Source: Streptomyces antibioticus (lineage in GTDB: Bacteria; Actinomycetota; Actinomycetes; Streptomycetales; Streptomycetaceae). Taken from it: DNA of 64,000 bases. Below, in pieces: positions 32,111-39,970 of the stretch. The position numbers and the translations under genes were made by a program. The stretch is taken from contig NZ_KQ948422.1 of assembly GCF_001514065.1 (NCBI RefSeq), positions 992,001 through 1,056,000 on the forward strand. The letters are read 5' to 3'. The notes below the pieces were generated by a model. That model was not told where the DNA came from. It was given only the letters and a program-made list of their open reading frames with translations, and ran no database searches. Numbering within the stretch: position 1 is the first letter of the stretch; each line of letters begins with the position of its first letter.

Positions 32111-32878
32111 TCAGGGCGCCGGGGTGAGCGGGGCGTCGGCACTGGCGATGAGGCGCTCCGCTGCGGGGAGGAAGGCCTTCAGGTCGGCCGGGTCCTGCCC
32201 TTCGATCCCGAGGGCGAGCAGATGATTCTTTCCTCCGTACGCGACGTCGGACAGATAGAGCCGCAGTACGGCGGGCTCCGCGATGCCGTAGACATGGTCG
32301 CCGGCATTCGGCCAGGTCAGGAAGTCCGCGCAGGCTCGTACCGGGCAGTCGGCGGCCTCGTTGACCGCTGCGCCGGAGACCGCGATGTCGATCACCTTTG
32401 CCGGCAGAGCGGCTTTGCCGATCCTGCCGCTCCGGGGTGTGGAGACCTGTAGGTTCGGCCGGGTTCCGAGCCAGGCCACCAGGTCCGATGCGGTACTGGC
32501 CACTCCTGCGGCACGCTTGTGATTTCTGCCCACCGGGATCAAGTCCGACCAGAACAGGACCCGGTGCACATCCCAACTGCCCTCCGGTGCCACGGAGAAC
32601 TCGACGGGCTGGTCCTCATGACTCTCCCACCGACCCGTGAAGGCCACCGTCAACTGCCCGTTGAGGAAGTGGGACGTCCGGTACGAACCCGGAGGCAGGG
32701 TGCCGGGATCCGAACCGCCTGAGAGACACTCCGGTGCACAGCCCGGGATGCCCGCCGATGTGGTGCTCGTCGGAGTCCCGGATGCACCACCGGTGTCACC
32801 CGAGCCGCCGGAGCTGCCGCACCCGGCGACCAGGACGACGGACAGCGGGACCGCGAAGAGCCGGAGTGAGGCTTGCAT
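32111..32878 (-). CDS. Putative lipoprotein of unknown function
   Basis: A 255-residue exported protein. The signal peptide ends with the lipobox LVAGC near residue 20, followed by a Gly/Ser/Thr-rich linker of about 30 residues. The rest has beta-rich character and four Cys that may form disulfides (CAPECL and CPVRAC). GAGGGG 6 nt before the ATG at 32878 supports this start. No domain is recognised. It converges on the esterase gene. Confidence 0.82.
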   Translation of the reverse strand: MQASLRLFAVPLSVVLVAGCGSSGGSGDTGGASGTPTSTTSAGIPGCAPECLSGGSDPGTLPPGSYRTSHFLNGQLTVAFTGRWESHEDQPVEFSVAPEGSWDVHRVLFWSDLIPVGRNHKRAAGVASTASDLVAWLGTRPNLQVSTPRSGRIGKAALPAKVIDIAVSGAAVNEAADCPVRACADFLTWPNAGDHVYGIAEPAVLRLYLSDVAYGGKNHLLALGIEGQDPADLKAFLPAAERLIASADAPLTPAP

Positions 32879-32956
32879 GACGGACCCCTCGGTGCGCCGG
32901 GACACCTGATGCGACCGAAATCGTCCCAGAATCCACTACATCGGCACAACACGCAC

Positions 32957-33694
32957 CTACCAGGGCACGACGCCGTCGTCGTTGAAGAACGAACCGGTGG
33001 GACCGTCGGCGGGCAGTGTGGCGAGCCGGATCGCTGTGGCCGCGCCCTGTTCGGGGGTGCGGGGGCCGTGGAAGCCGTTGAAGTCGGTGGCGACCATGCC
33101 CGGGCAGGCGACGTTGATCAGGATGTTCGTCCCGCTGAACTGCCGGGCGTACTGGACGGTGAGGGCGTTCAGGAACGACTTCGACGGCGCGTAGGCCGCC
33201 ATGATCGGGCCGATCTCGGTGTCGGGGTCCGCCTGCCGGGTCAGGGAGCCGACGCTGCTGGAGATGTTGACGATGCGTGGCGAGGCCGAGCGCCGCAGCA
33301 GCGGCAGCATCGCGTTGGTCACCCGGACGACACCCATGACGTTGGTGTCCACGACCGTGCGGAGCACTTCCGGATCGAGTGCGGTCGGGTCCTGCTGCCA
33401 CCCCGGGCCCATCTCTCCCGAGACACCGGCATTGTTGACCAGGGCGTCCAGGCGTCCGGCCAGCCGTTCGACCAGCTCAGCCGCATCGGTCACGCTCCGG
33501 TCGTCGGTCACGTCCAGCGGTACGCCGAACGCGTCCACGCCGAGGGCGCGCAGCTTCCCGACGGCGGTCTCGCGTCGGCTTTCGTCACGGGCTCCCACGC
33601 CCACGCGGTACCCGAGGCTGCCCAGCCCGGCCGCGATCTCGTACCCGATGCCCTTGTTCGCGCCGGTCACCAGCGCGATCATCGTTTCGCTCAT
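32957..33694 (-). CDS. SDR-family oxidoreductase
   Basis: A 245-residue classical SDR: TGANKGIGYEIA at 10-21, NNAG near 84, and YAPSK near 158. Its sequence is close to plant/bacterial carbonyl-reductase-like SDRs, which reduce ketones with NADPH. The ATG at 33694 is chosen because the cofactor motif follows directly; no strong ribosome site is present. It is divergent from a LysR regulator, the usual arrangement for a regulated SDR. Confidence 0.9.
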   Translation of the reverse strand: MSETMIALVTGANKGIGYEIAAGLGSLGYRVGVGARDESRRETAVGKLRALGVDAFGVPLDVTDDRSVTDAAELVERLAGRLDALVNNAGVSGEMGPGWQQDPTALDPEVLRTVVDTNVMGVVRVTNAMLPLLRRSASPRIVNISSSVGSLTRQADPDTEIGPIMAAYAPSKSFLNALTVQYARQFSGTNILINVACPGMVATDFNGFHGPRTPEQGAATAIRLATLPADGPTGSFFNDDGVVPW

Positions 33695-33741
33695 GCTGAC
33701 GATGGTGGCCTTCGGACGATCAGCGCGGCCAACACCGATAC

Positions 33742-33771
33742 GGTGACCTGTCATACCCGCCAGGTATCACC
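33742..33771. promoter_or_regulatory. Dyad in the SDR-LysR divergent gap
   Basis: GGTGACCT at 33742-33749 and AGGTATCACC at 33762-33771 form an inverted repeat with a two-base offset. It lies 16 nt before the LysR start, where LysR proteins usually bind to control themselves and the divergent gene. Confidence 0.5.
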
Positions 33772-33786
33772 ACGTAGGCTGCGGCC

Positions 33787-34650
33787 GTGGACACCCTGGA
33801 AACCCGCGAGTTGCGGTACTTCGTGGCCGTCGCCGAGGAACTGCACTTCGGGCGTGCCGCCGAGCGTCTCGGCATGGCCCAGCCGCCGCTGTCGCGGGCG
33901 ATCCAGCAGCTGGAACGGCGCCTCGGGGTCTGCCTGCTGGAGCGCAACCGCCGCGGTGTCCGTCTGACCGGTGCCGGGGAGGTGCTGCTGCACGAGGGCC
34001 GGGCGGCCCTCGACGCGACCGCCGCCGCCGCTCGCCGCACCCGGCGCGCCGGCGGTGCCGACAGCCCCGGCGGCCCCCGCAACCGGCTGGTCCTCGCGGT
34101 GAAGGCCGCCGCGTCCCACGAACTGCTGCGGAAACTTCTCGACGCCTACGCGGCCGAGCCGGACAGCGCCGAGATCGAAGTGGTGCCGTGCGCCATCAGC
34201 GAGCAGGAAGAACTGCTGCGCGACGGCCGCGCCGATGTCGCGCTCATGCACACGCCGTGGAACTCCCTCGCCGGGTTCGACAGCGAAGCACTGGCGACCG
34301 AGGGGCAGATCGCCGTCCTGCCTGCCGGGCATCCCCTCGCCGCCCGCAAGACCTTGTCCCTCGCCGATGTCAGTGACATCCCCGGTCTGCCGCTCGCCCG
34401 CTGGCCCACCCGCGGCGTCTACGCACCCGGCCCTGGCCCCGAGGTCCACAACCAGACACAGCTGGCCCAGCTCATCGCTCTCGGCCGCACCGTGGCGGTC
34501 GTCCCCGATTCCGCCCGCTCCTGGCTGTGGGCCGAACACACGGCCGTTCCCCTGGCCGATGCGCCTCCCGTCGTGACCCATATCGCCTGGCCCGCCCACA
34601 GCCGCTCCCTCGCCCTGGCCGGCCTGGTGCGCACGGCCGTACGGCTGTAA
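33787..34650 (+). CDS. LysR-family transcriptional regulator
   Basis: A 287-residue LysR regulator. The N-terminal helix-turn-helix (LRYFVAVAEELHFGRAAERLGMAQPPLSRAIQQLE pattern, residues 7-41) is typical of the BenM/CatR-like branch. The effector domain runs from about 98 to 285. It begins at GTG 33787. It most likely regulates the divergent SDR gene. The ligand is unknown. Confidence 0.93.
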   Translation: MDTLETRELRYFVAVAEELHFGRAAERLGMAQPPLSRAIQQLERRLGVCLLERNRRGVRLTGAGEVLLHEGRAALDATAAAARRTRRAGGADSPGGPRNRLVLAVKAAASHELLRKLLDAYAAEPDSAEIEVVPCAISEQEELLRDGRADVALMHTPWNSLAGFDSEALATEGQIAVLPAGHPLAARKTLSLADVSDIPGLPLARWPTRGVYAPGPGPEVHNQTQLAQLIALGRTVAVVPDSARSWLWAEHTAVPLADAPPVVTHIAWPAHSRSLALAGLVRTAVRL

Positions 34651-34657
34651 CCGGGTC

Positions 34658-34733
34658 CCGGGACGGGTCAGGGGACGGGAACGGGTCACGACGGCGATGC
34701 CGGCCCCGCGGCCGGCCGCCGGGACGGGTCAGG
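34658..34733. repeat. Two exact copies of a 15-bp repeat at the end of the acetyltransferase gene
   Basis: CCGGGACGGGTCAGG occurs at 34658-34672 and 34719-34733. The second copy covers the acetyltransferase stop codon. The copies lie in the short convergent gap with the LysR gene. This suggests a small local duplication; no clear hairpin terminator is formed. Confidence 0.7.
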
Positions 34734-35232
34734 CCACGGCGGGGCTCCGGCGCTCGACGAGGGCGACGTCGCGCCAGCGGCCGCGATGCCGGCCGAGGCG
34801 TTCGCGGGTGCCGACGACACGGAAGCCGGCCTTCATGTGCAGGGCGAGGCTGGCGGTGTTCTCCGGGAAGATGCCGGACTGGACGGTCCAGATCCCGGCC
34901 GCGTCCGTGGCGGCCAGCAGCGCCTGGAGCAGGGCGAGGCCGACGCCGCGCCCTCGGGCGCCGGGATCGACGTAGACGGAGTGCTCGACCACCCCGGCGT
35001 ACGCGCACCGGTCGGACACCGGGACCACGGCGGCCCAGCCGAGCACCCGGCCGTCGCCGTCCAGGGCGGCGAGCCGGGGCGCGGCGAGCCGGGTGGCGTC
35101 GAAGGCCTCCCAGGTGGGGGCGGTTTCCTCGAAGGTGGCGTCGCCGTCGTCGATCCCCGCCTGGTAGATCGCCAGGACCTGGTCGGCGTGTTCGGGGAGC
35201 ATCGCGGTGACGGTCACCGCGGCGGCGGTCAC
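34729..35232 (-). CDS. arsN1: GNAT acetyltransferase, ArsN-like
   Basis: A 167-residue GNAT enzyme of the phosphinothricin/methionine-sulfoximine acetyltransferase type. The acetyl-CoA loop is GARGRGVGLALL (near 92-103), with FPENTASLALHMKAGFRVVG after it. In arsenic islands, close relatives called ArsN acetylate arsinothricin, an organoarsenical glutamine-synthetase inhibitor. Its start overlaps the end of arsC by 4 nt, so it belongs to the arsenic operon. Arsinothricin or phosphinothricin resistance is inferred from this context; other amines are possible. Confidence 0.85.
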   Translation of the reverse strand: MTAAAVTVTAMLPEHADQVLAIYQAGIDDGDATFEETAPTWEAFDATRLAAPRLAALDGDGRVLGWAAVVPVSDRCAYAGVVEHSVYVDPGARGRGVGLALLQALLAATDAAGIWTVQSGIFPENTASLALHMKAGFRVVGTRERLGRHRGRWRDVALVERRSPAVA

Positions 35233-35648
35233 CGTGTGGCCTCGATGTCGAGCTCGGCGAGCAGGCCGCGGATCCGCTGCTCGATCTGGTCGCGGATGGG
35301 GCGGACCGCGCCCGTGCCCTGGCCGGCCGGGTCGTCCAACTGCCAGTCCAGGTACCGCTTGCCGGGGAAGTAGGGGCAGGCGTCGCCACAGCCCATGGTG
35401 ATGACGACGTCGGAGGACCGGACCGCCTCGGTGGTGAGGACCTTGGGGACCTCGGCGGAGATGTCGATGCCGACCTCGGACATGGCCTCGACGACGGCCG
35501 GGTTCACGGTGTCGGCCGGGGCGGAGCCCGCCGAGCGCACCTGCACGCGGTCAGCGGCGAGGTGGGTGAGGAAGGCGGCGGCCATCTGGGAGCGGCCGGC
35601 GTTGTGCACGCAGACGAACAGCACGGAGGGAATCGCGGGAGCGGTCAC
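35229..35648 (-). CDS. arsC: Arsenate reductase ArsC (low-molecular-weight phosphatase type)
   Basis: A 139-residue thioredoxin/mycothiol-type arsenate reductase. The P-loop is VCVHNAGRSQM (Cys near residue 12 as nucleophile), and the catalytic Asp lies near 110 in LDWQLDDPAGQG. A second Cys pair region, TMGCGDACPYF near 83, matches the redox Cys of the family. It converts arsenate to arsenite, which is then removed by the island's transporters. It lies between the aquaporin and acetyltransferase genes in one operon. Confidence 0.93.
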   Translation of the reverse strand: MTAPAIPSVLFVCVHNAGRSQMAAAFLTHLAADRVQVRSAGSAPADTVNPAVVEAMSEVGIDISAEVPKVLTTEAVRSSDVVITMGCGDACPYFPGKRYLDWQLDDPAGQGTGAVRPIRDQIEQRIRGLLAELDIEATR

Positions 35649-35690
35649 GGGGAGGGCGTCCTTCGGGAGCGGGCGGGCGGTTCAGCAGGG

Positions 35691-36443
35691 TCAGTGGCCG
35701 AGTTCGGCGGGGCGGTGTTCGCCGTACAGGACAACCACGTCTTCGGCTTCGACGGCTGGGGTGGTGCGGCCGAAGAGCGCGGTGACCAGGCCCAGACCGA
35801 CCAGGAGCCCGACGAACTGGGCGGCGATGAACGGCAGCACGGACGTCGGCGCGATCCCGGCGAAGGTGTCGGTGAAGGCCCGGCCGACCGTCACACCGGG
35901 ATTGGCGAAGGCCGTGCTTGAGGTGAACCAGTACGCGGCGCCGATGTAGGAGGCGACCGCGACCGGGGCGATGTGCGCACGGCCGCTCCGGCCCAGGCCG
36001 AGGATCAGCAGGACCAGGCCGGCGGTGGCGACGACCTCGCCCAGCCACAGGTGTCCGGACCAGCGGGCGTGGGCGGACCAGCGCACCAGCGGCTCGGCGA
36101 ACATCGCGTTGGCGAGCACCGCGCCGCCGATGGCCCCGGCGATCTGGGCCGGTATGTAGGCGGCGACCTCGCGCAGGTCCCCTCCCTCGGCGTCGCGGCG
36201 GCCGGTCCACCAGGCGGCCAGCGTGACCACCGGGTTGAGGTGCGCGCCCGAGACCGGGCCGAGCAGTGCGATGAGGACGCCGAGGCCGAACACGGTGGCC
36301 ACGGAGTCGGCCAGTAGTTGGAGCCCGACGTCAGCGGTGAGCGTGGTGGCCTGGATGCCCGAGCCGACCACGACGGCGACCAGCGCGCCCGTCCCGACGA
36401 ACTCCGCGGCCGCCCGGCGGCCGAGCACCGTCTTCGCGCTCAT
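35691..36443 (-). CDS. Aquaporin-family channel (arsenic-island type)
   Basis: A 250-residue MIP channel with six helices. The two pore motifs are modified NPA boxes: HLNPVVT near residue 69 is regular and NPGVTVGRAF near 187 is NPG instead of NPA. Aquaglyceroporins such as AqpS in ars operons let arsenite or methylarsenite leave the cell by diffusion. It lies between arsR (stop/start overlap) and arsC. The NPG variant may widen the pore, but this is inference. Confidence 0.9.
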   Translation of the reverse strand: MSAKTVLGRRAAAEFVGTGALVAVVVGSGIQATTLTADVGLQLLADSVATVFGLGVLIALLGPVSGAHLNPVVTLAAWWTGRRDAEGGDLREVAAYIPAQIAGAIGGAVLANAMFAEPLVRWSAHARWSGHLWLGEVVATAGLVLLILGLGRSGRAHIAPVAVASYIGAAYWFTSSTAFANPGVTVGRAFTDTFAGIAPTSVLPFIAAQFVGLLVGLGLVTALFGRTTPAVEAEDVVVLYGEHRPAELGH

Positions 36444-36826
36444 CCCGCCGCTCCCGCACTCGCGCCGGCCGGGGCCTGCAACAGGGAGGAGAGCCTGGCC
36501 AGGGCGGCGGGCAGGACCCAGTAGTAGACCCAGGTGCCGCGCCGCTCACAGCCGACCAGTCCGGCTTCGCGCAGCACCTTGAGGTGGTGGGAGATGGTCG
36601 GCTGGGAGACGTCGAACGGGCCGGTCAGGTCGCAGACGCACGCCTCGCCGCCTTCGTGGGAGGCGATCAGCGACAGCAGCCGCAGCCGGATCGGGTCCGC
36701 CAGCGCCTTGAACATCTTCGCCAGTTCGAGGGCGGCTTCCCCGTCCAGCGGCTCGCGGACCATCGGCGAGCAGCACGCGGCCGCCTCCGCGTCCTGGCCG
36801 AGCACCCGCAACTCCAGATTCGACAT
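36440..36826 (-). CDS. arsR: ArsR-family arsenic-responsive repressor
   Basis: A 128-residue ArsR/SmtB repressor. The HTH is SQPTISHHLKVLREAGLVG near 73-91, preceded by the metal-loop motif EACVCDL (two Cys), and there are extra Cys near the N-terminus (AACCSP) and a later Cys (VGCERRG), together able to bind arsenite. It starts the minus-strand ars operon, overlapping the aquaporin gene by 4 nt, and is divergent from arsI. Confidence 0.93.
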   Translation of the reverse strand: MSNLELRVLGQDAEAAACCSPMVREPLDGEAALELAKMFKALADPIRLRLLSLIASHEGGEACVCDLTGPFDVSQPTISHHLKVLREAGLVGCERRGTWVYYWVLPAALARLSSLLQAPAGASAGAAG

Positions 36827-36842
36827 GCGTCTATGTTGACAG

Positions 36843-36858
36843 CTCTCTAATCAGAGAG
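36843..36858. promoter_or_regulatory. CTCTCT-AATC-AGAGAG dyad near arsR
   Basis: Perfect 6-bp arms with a 4-nt AT-rich centre lie 17 nt upstream of the arsR start, where they could overlap its promoter. It may be a second ArsR site or a transcript hairpin. Confidence 0.5.
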
Positions 36859-36870
36859 GCAAGCTCTCTG

Positions 36871-36888
36871 TATCGACAGACATCGATA
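36871..36888. promoter_or_regulatory. ArsR-type operator TATCGA-N6-TCGATA
   Basis: A perfect 6-bp inverted repeat with a 6-nt centre in the arsR-arsI gap. The spacing and A/T-rich ends fit the imperfect dyads bound by ArsR/SmtB dimers. It can serve both divergent promoters. Confidence 0.7.
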
Positions 36889-36913
36889 CAAGACTCGGAT
36901 CAGGGAGACCGCC

Positions 36914-37345
36914 ATGTCCCGTGTTCAGCTCGCCCTGCGCGTCGCCGACCTCGAAGCCTCGATCGCCTTCTACGCCAAGCTGTTCGGCGCCGAGCCGGCC
37001 AAGATCCGCCCCGGCTACGCGAACTTCGCCATCGCCGAGCCCCCGCTCAAGCTCGTCCTGATCGAGGGCGAAGCCGGTGAGGACACCCGCCTGGACCACC
37101 TCGGCGTCGAGGTCGACAGCACCGACCAGGTCACCGCCGCCACCGCCCGGCTCAGGCAGGCGGGCCTGGCCACCTCCGAGGAGACCGACACCTCCTGCTG
37201 CTACGCCGTCCAGGACAAGACCTGGGTGACCGGCCCGGGCCAGGAACCCTGGGAGGTCTACGTCGTCAAGGCCGATGCCGACACCCTCGGCAAGAGCACG
37301 GCAGGCGCACCGGACGCCTGCTGCGGCACCACCGCCTGCTGCTGA
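36914..37345 (+). CDS. arsI: ArsI/CadI-family VOC metalloenzyme
   Basis: A 143-residue glyoxalase-fold protein. Gln5, His62 (LDHLGVEV) and Glu114 (WEVY) sit at the Fe(II) positions of ArsI C-As lyases, and the thiol pair Cys95-Cys96 (TSCCYAV) binds the arsenical. The tail holds further Cys pairs (ACCGTTACC). ArsI splits trivalent methyl or aromatic arsenicals; the mycobacterial homologue is named CadI for cadmium induction. AGGGAGA precedes the ATG. The stop codon directly abuts that of the convergent transporter gene. Confidence 0.93.
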   Translation: MSRVQLALRVADLEASIAFYAKLFGAEPAKIRPGYANFAIAEPPLKLVLIEGEAGEDTRLDHLGVEVDSTDQVTAATARLRQAGLATSEETDTSCCYAVQDKTWVTGPGQEPWEVYVVKADADTLGKSTAGAPDACCGTTACC

Positions 37346-38407
37346 CTAGGCGTGACCGGGTACGGGGCCCACGGACGGGGGCTTCCGCCTGGGACGGGGC
37401 GGCTTGCCGGCTGTTCCTGCGACGAGTTTCTGCAGGAGGCTGTAGGAGAGGATCGGCAGCAGCACCGCGGGACGGTGAGAGAACCAGCCGGCGGCCAGCA
37501 CGGCCGCCGCGCTGCTGTTGTTCATGCCGGTGGCGAAGGTGAGGGAGAGCCGCTCCGGTCGGCCGTTGCCCGTCCAACGGGACATCCATCGACCGCAGGC
37601 GAAGGCCAGGCAGCACACCGCACCGGACAGACCGAGCGCGAGCACCAGCAGGTCCGGATCCGGGTGGGCGAGGGCCTGCCCCAGGGCACCCGCGGCGTTC
37701 AGGTAACAGAGCAGCAGAACGTTCAGCACGTTGACCGCTTTGACCGTGGGCAGGAGCCGGCGCGTGCGGGTCTCGCCGAGCGCCGCCCGCACGGCGACTC
37801 CGGCGAGGCACGGCACCACCACCGACACCAGCGCGAACACTCCGGCCCCCGTCCGGGCGATGAGGTCGACGGTGCTCGTGTCGTCCAGGACACCCGCGCC
37901 GTCAGGACCCACCAGGACGCCGGTCAGCCGCATCCCCAGCGGGATGGTGAGCGGGCTGAGCAGCGTGGAGCCCATCACCATGGCCACCACCAGGGGGACG
38001 TTGGCGCCCGCGTTCTGCCCCCAGGAGGCGGCACCGCCCGCGATGGGCATCGCCAACACCAACATCAGCCCGACCAGCAGCCCCTCCGCCTCGGCCGTAT
38101 CGGGCCAGGTACGCAGGCCGAGAGCGACGACGGGCAGCACGAGCAGCGGAAGCACGGCGTTGGCCGTGATGCCGAGCAGCAGCCGCACCGGCCGGGAGAC
38201 CACACCGCGCAGGTCCGCGACCCGCACCCCCAGACCGGCGCTGAACAGCATCACCGCCAACAGCACCATCGACACCGTCACCGCTCTGCCACCCACGGAG
38301 ACCGGCAGCGCCAGTCCCCGCAGCCTCTCGCCGGGAGCCGGGAACACGCCGGCCACCACGTAGCAGGCCAGCATCAGCCACAGCAGCCACCGCTGCACGA
38401 TCTTCAC
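37346..38407 (-). CDS. Bile-acid:sodium-symporter-type arsenic resistance transporter
   Basis: A 353-residue membrane protein of the BASS/ACR3-related family with about ten hydrophobic segments. Visible marks are MLFSAGLGVRVADL (helix 2 region) and FATGMNNSSAAAVLAAGWF near 305, a BASS-fold crossing motif. The usual ACR3 Cys-containing signature is not exact, so the substrate could be arsenite or an organic acid. Location next to arsI and convergent to it supports a role in arsenic efflux. The last 30 residues are basic and Pro-rich. Confidence 0.82.
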   Translation of the reverse strand: MKIVQRWLLWLMLACYVVAGVFPAPGERLRGLALPVSVGGRAVTVSMVLLAVMLFSAGLGVRVADLRGVVSRPVRLLLGITANAVLPLLVLPVVALGLRTWPDTAEAEGLLVGLMLVLAMPIAGGAASWGQNAGANVPLVVAMVMGSTLLSPLTIPLGMRLTGVLVGPDGAGVLDDTSTVDLIARTGAGVFALVSVVVPCLAGVAVRAALGETRTRRLLPTVKAVNVLNVLLLCYLNAAGALGQALAHPDPDLLVLALGLSGAVCCLAFACGRWMSRWTGNGRPERLSLTFATGMNNSSAAAVLAAGWFSHRPAVLLPILSYSLLQKLVAGTAGKPPRPRRKPPSVGPVPGHA

Positions 38408-38647
38408 GCACCGGAGTTTATTGATTGCACACCGCTACATCGACGCGGTCGGCCGCCGTGCCGCCCGGCCCCGGTCCGGAGCGGCTGCTGCCCTGTCCCG
38501 GGGGCGTTCCACGGCGGTTATGGCTGAATTTCGTCACCAGTGGGTCACAGGCCGGAGTGGGGCAGAACTGACCGCTTCACGGTTCTGTCTGGTTCGACGG
38601 AGGCGGCGAAGAGCCACGCTCCGGACAACTGGAATGCGGGGGGCAAC
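38408..38647. other. Divergent intergenic region
   Basis: These 240 nt lie between the arsenic-type transporter and a lipoprotein gene. The AT-rich patch TTTATTGATTGC near 38416 may hold the transporter promoter. No further gene or strong structure is seen. Confidence 0.5.
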
Positions 38648-39328
38648 ATGCGGTACGTGAACGCGGTGCGCGGTTCGGCGATGGCGGTCATCGTGACTTC
38701 AGCGGCGCTGGCAATGGCGGGCTGCCAGCCCGACGGGGGCGGCACGGACAACGGATCCAGCGGCGTCACCCCGTCCGGGGCCGTCAGCTCTGCGGCCCCC
38801 TCCACCCCGCAACCCGCCGACTCCGCTTCCGGTTCCTCCACACCCTCCGCACCGCAGTCGTCCGCGCCCGCTCCCGGTGGTTCGGCGGCGACCTGCTCCG
38901 CGAGCAGCCTCAAGGCGACCGCACGTCAGGCCGCCGAGCGTCCGGACGGCACGGGGACCGGGGCGGCGGTCGTCGAGTTCACCAACGTGTCCGGACGGAC
39001 CTGCGTGCTCAAGGGACACCCCACGGTGGCCGGCGCCGGCAACGGCTCTCCCGAGATGAACGTGCCCCTCACCGTCAAGCCGACCGGAGCCACCGCGTCG
39101 GTGAAGGTGGCCCCCGGCGGCAAGGCGTGGGTGAAGCTGACGTTCGTACAGGTGCAGGGAGAGGCCGACGGATACTGCGTGTCCGGTTCAGCACCCGTGG
39201 TGTATCCCACCATGGTCGTCGGACTCCCGGGATCTGGGGCGCACCAAGTGGCCCTGGACGACGGGCAGTTCGCCGAGTGCGACGACACGGTGACCGTCAC
39301 GGCCGTATCGGCGGTCGAGCCTGCCTGA
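38648..39328 (+). CDS. DUF4232-domain lipoprotein
   Basis: A 226-residue exported protein. The lipobox LAMAGC (Cys near 23) is followed by about 55 residues of Ser/Thr/Pro/Gly-rich linker and a DUF4232 domain (starting SSLKATARQAAERPDG, with GAAVVEFTNVSGRTCVLKGHP near 105). DUF4232 is a beta-sandwich found on actinobacterial lipoproteins, and its function is unknown. It probably sits on the outer face of the membrane near the kinase-rich envelope region that follows. Confidence 0.9.
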   Translation: MRYVNAVRGSAMAVIVTSAALAMAGCQPDGGGTDNGSSGVTPSGAVSSAAPSTPQPADSASGSSTPSAPQSSAPAPGGSAATCSASSLKATARQAAERPDGTGTGAAVVEFTNVSGRTCVLKGHPTVAGAGNGSPEMNVPLTVKPTGATASVKVAPGGKAWVKLTFVQVQGEADGYCVSGSAPVVYPTMVVGLPGSGAHQVALDDGQFAECDDTVTVTAVSAVEPA

Positions 39329-39428
39329 CCCGACCGGCAGTGCCACCCGCACGCTCAACCCCCCAGGCCAACAGCCGGGCGATCGCAGTGATGTTCGGGC
39401 CATTACGATGTGATCTCCGCCGGGGGGG

Positions 39429-39827
39429 ATGATGCCGATGTCCGACGTGCGTGAACGCGCGATGCCCGCACCGCTGCGAGCCGTCCAGATCCTGCTGCTG
39501 ACGCTCACTCTCGCCGGCATCGTCTCGATGCTCGCGCTCTCCGACAGCCTCACCGCTTACGGACAGGGCGAGATGATGGCGCCCTGGCTGCTGGTGTGGG
39601 TCAGCGCGGCGCTCAGCCTCACCTACGACGGAAGCGCACGCGGCGGGGTACGGACGACGACCCTCGTGCTGATGGCGCTCATGGTGCTGCCGACCGTCAC
39701 CCGCCTGGGCGAGGCGGCGTCGACCGGACTGTTCCTGGACGCGGCGGTGCGGATCCTGCTCGGGGTGCCCGTGGTCGTGCTGCTGTTCCTGCCCGAGTCG
39801 ACGGCCTGGTTCGACCGCGAGCGGTGA
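39429..39827 (+). CDS. Small membrane protein, unknown function
   Basis: A 132-residue protein with about four predicted hydrophobic helices (residues about 20-37, 48-65, 78-94 and 104-121). The start may be at 39429 or one of two in-frame ATGs just after; GGGGGG before it is a weak ribosome site. No domain is recognised. It lies 143 nt before the membrane-anchored kinase gene on the same strand and could be functionally linked to it. Confidence 0.7.
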   Translation: MMPMSDVRERAMPAPLRAVQILLLTLTLAGIVSMLALSDSLTAYGQGEMMAPWLLVWVSAALSLTYDGSARGGVRTTTLVLMALMVLPTVTRLGEAASTGLFLDAAVRILLGVPVVVLLFLPESTAWFDRER

Positions 39828-39970
39828 CCCACCAGGCGCGACCGCCGGCGCGAAGCACACAGCTTCGGCATCGAAGTCGTCGATTCGCTGAACGCACGGG
39901 CGGGCTGGGTTAGCCTCCTCTTCCACCACATACGAACTGGCGTACGCCGAAAGCAACTTCGGGGGATTGT

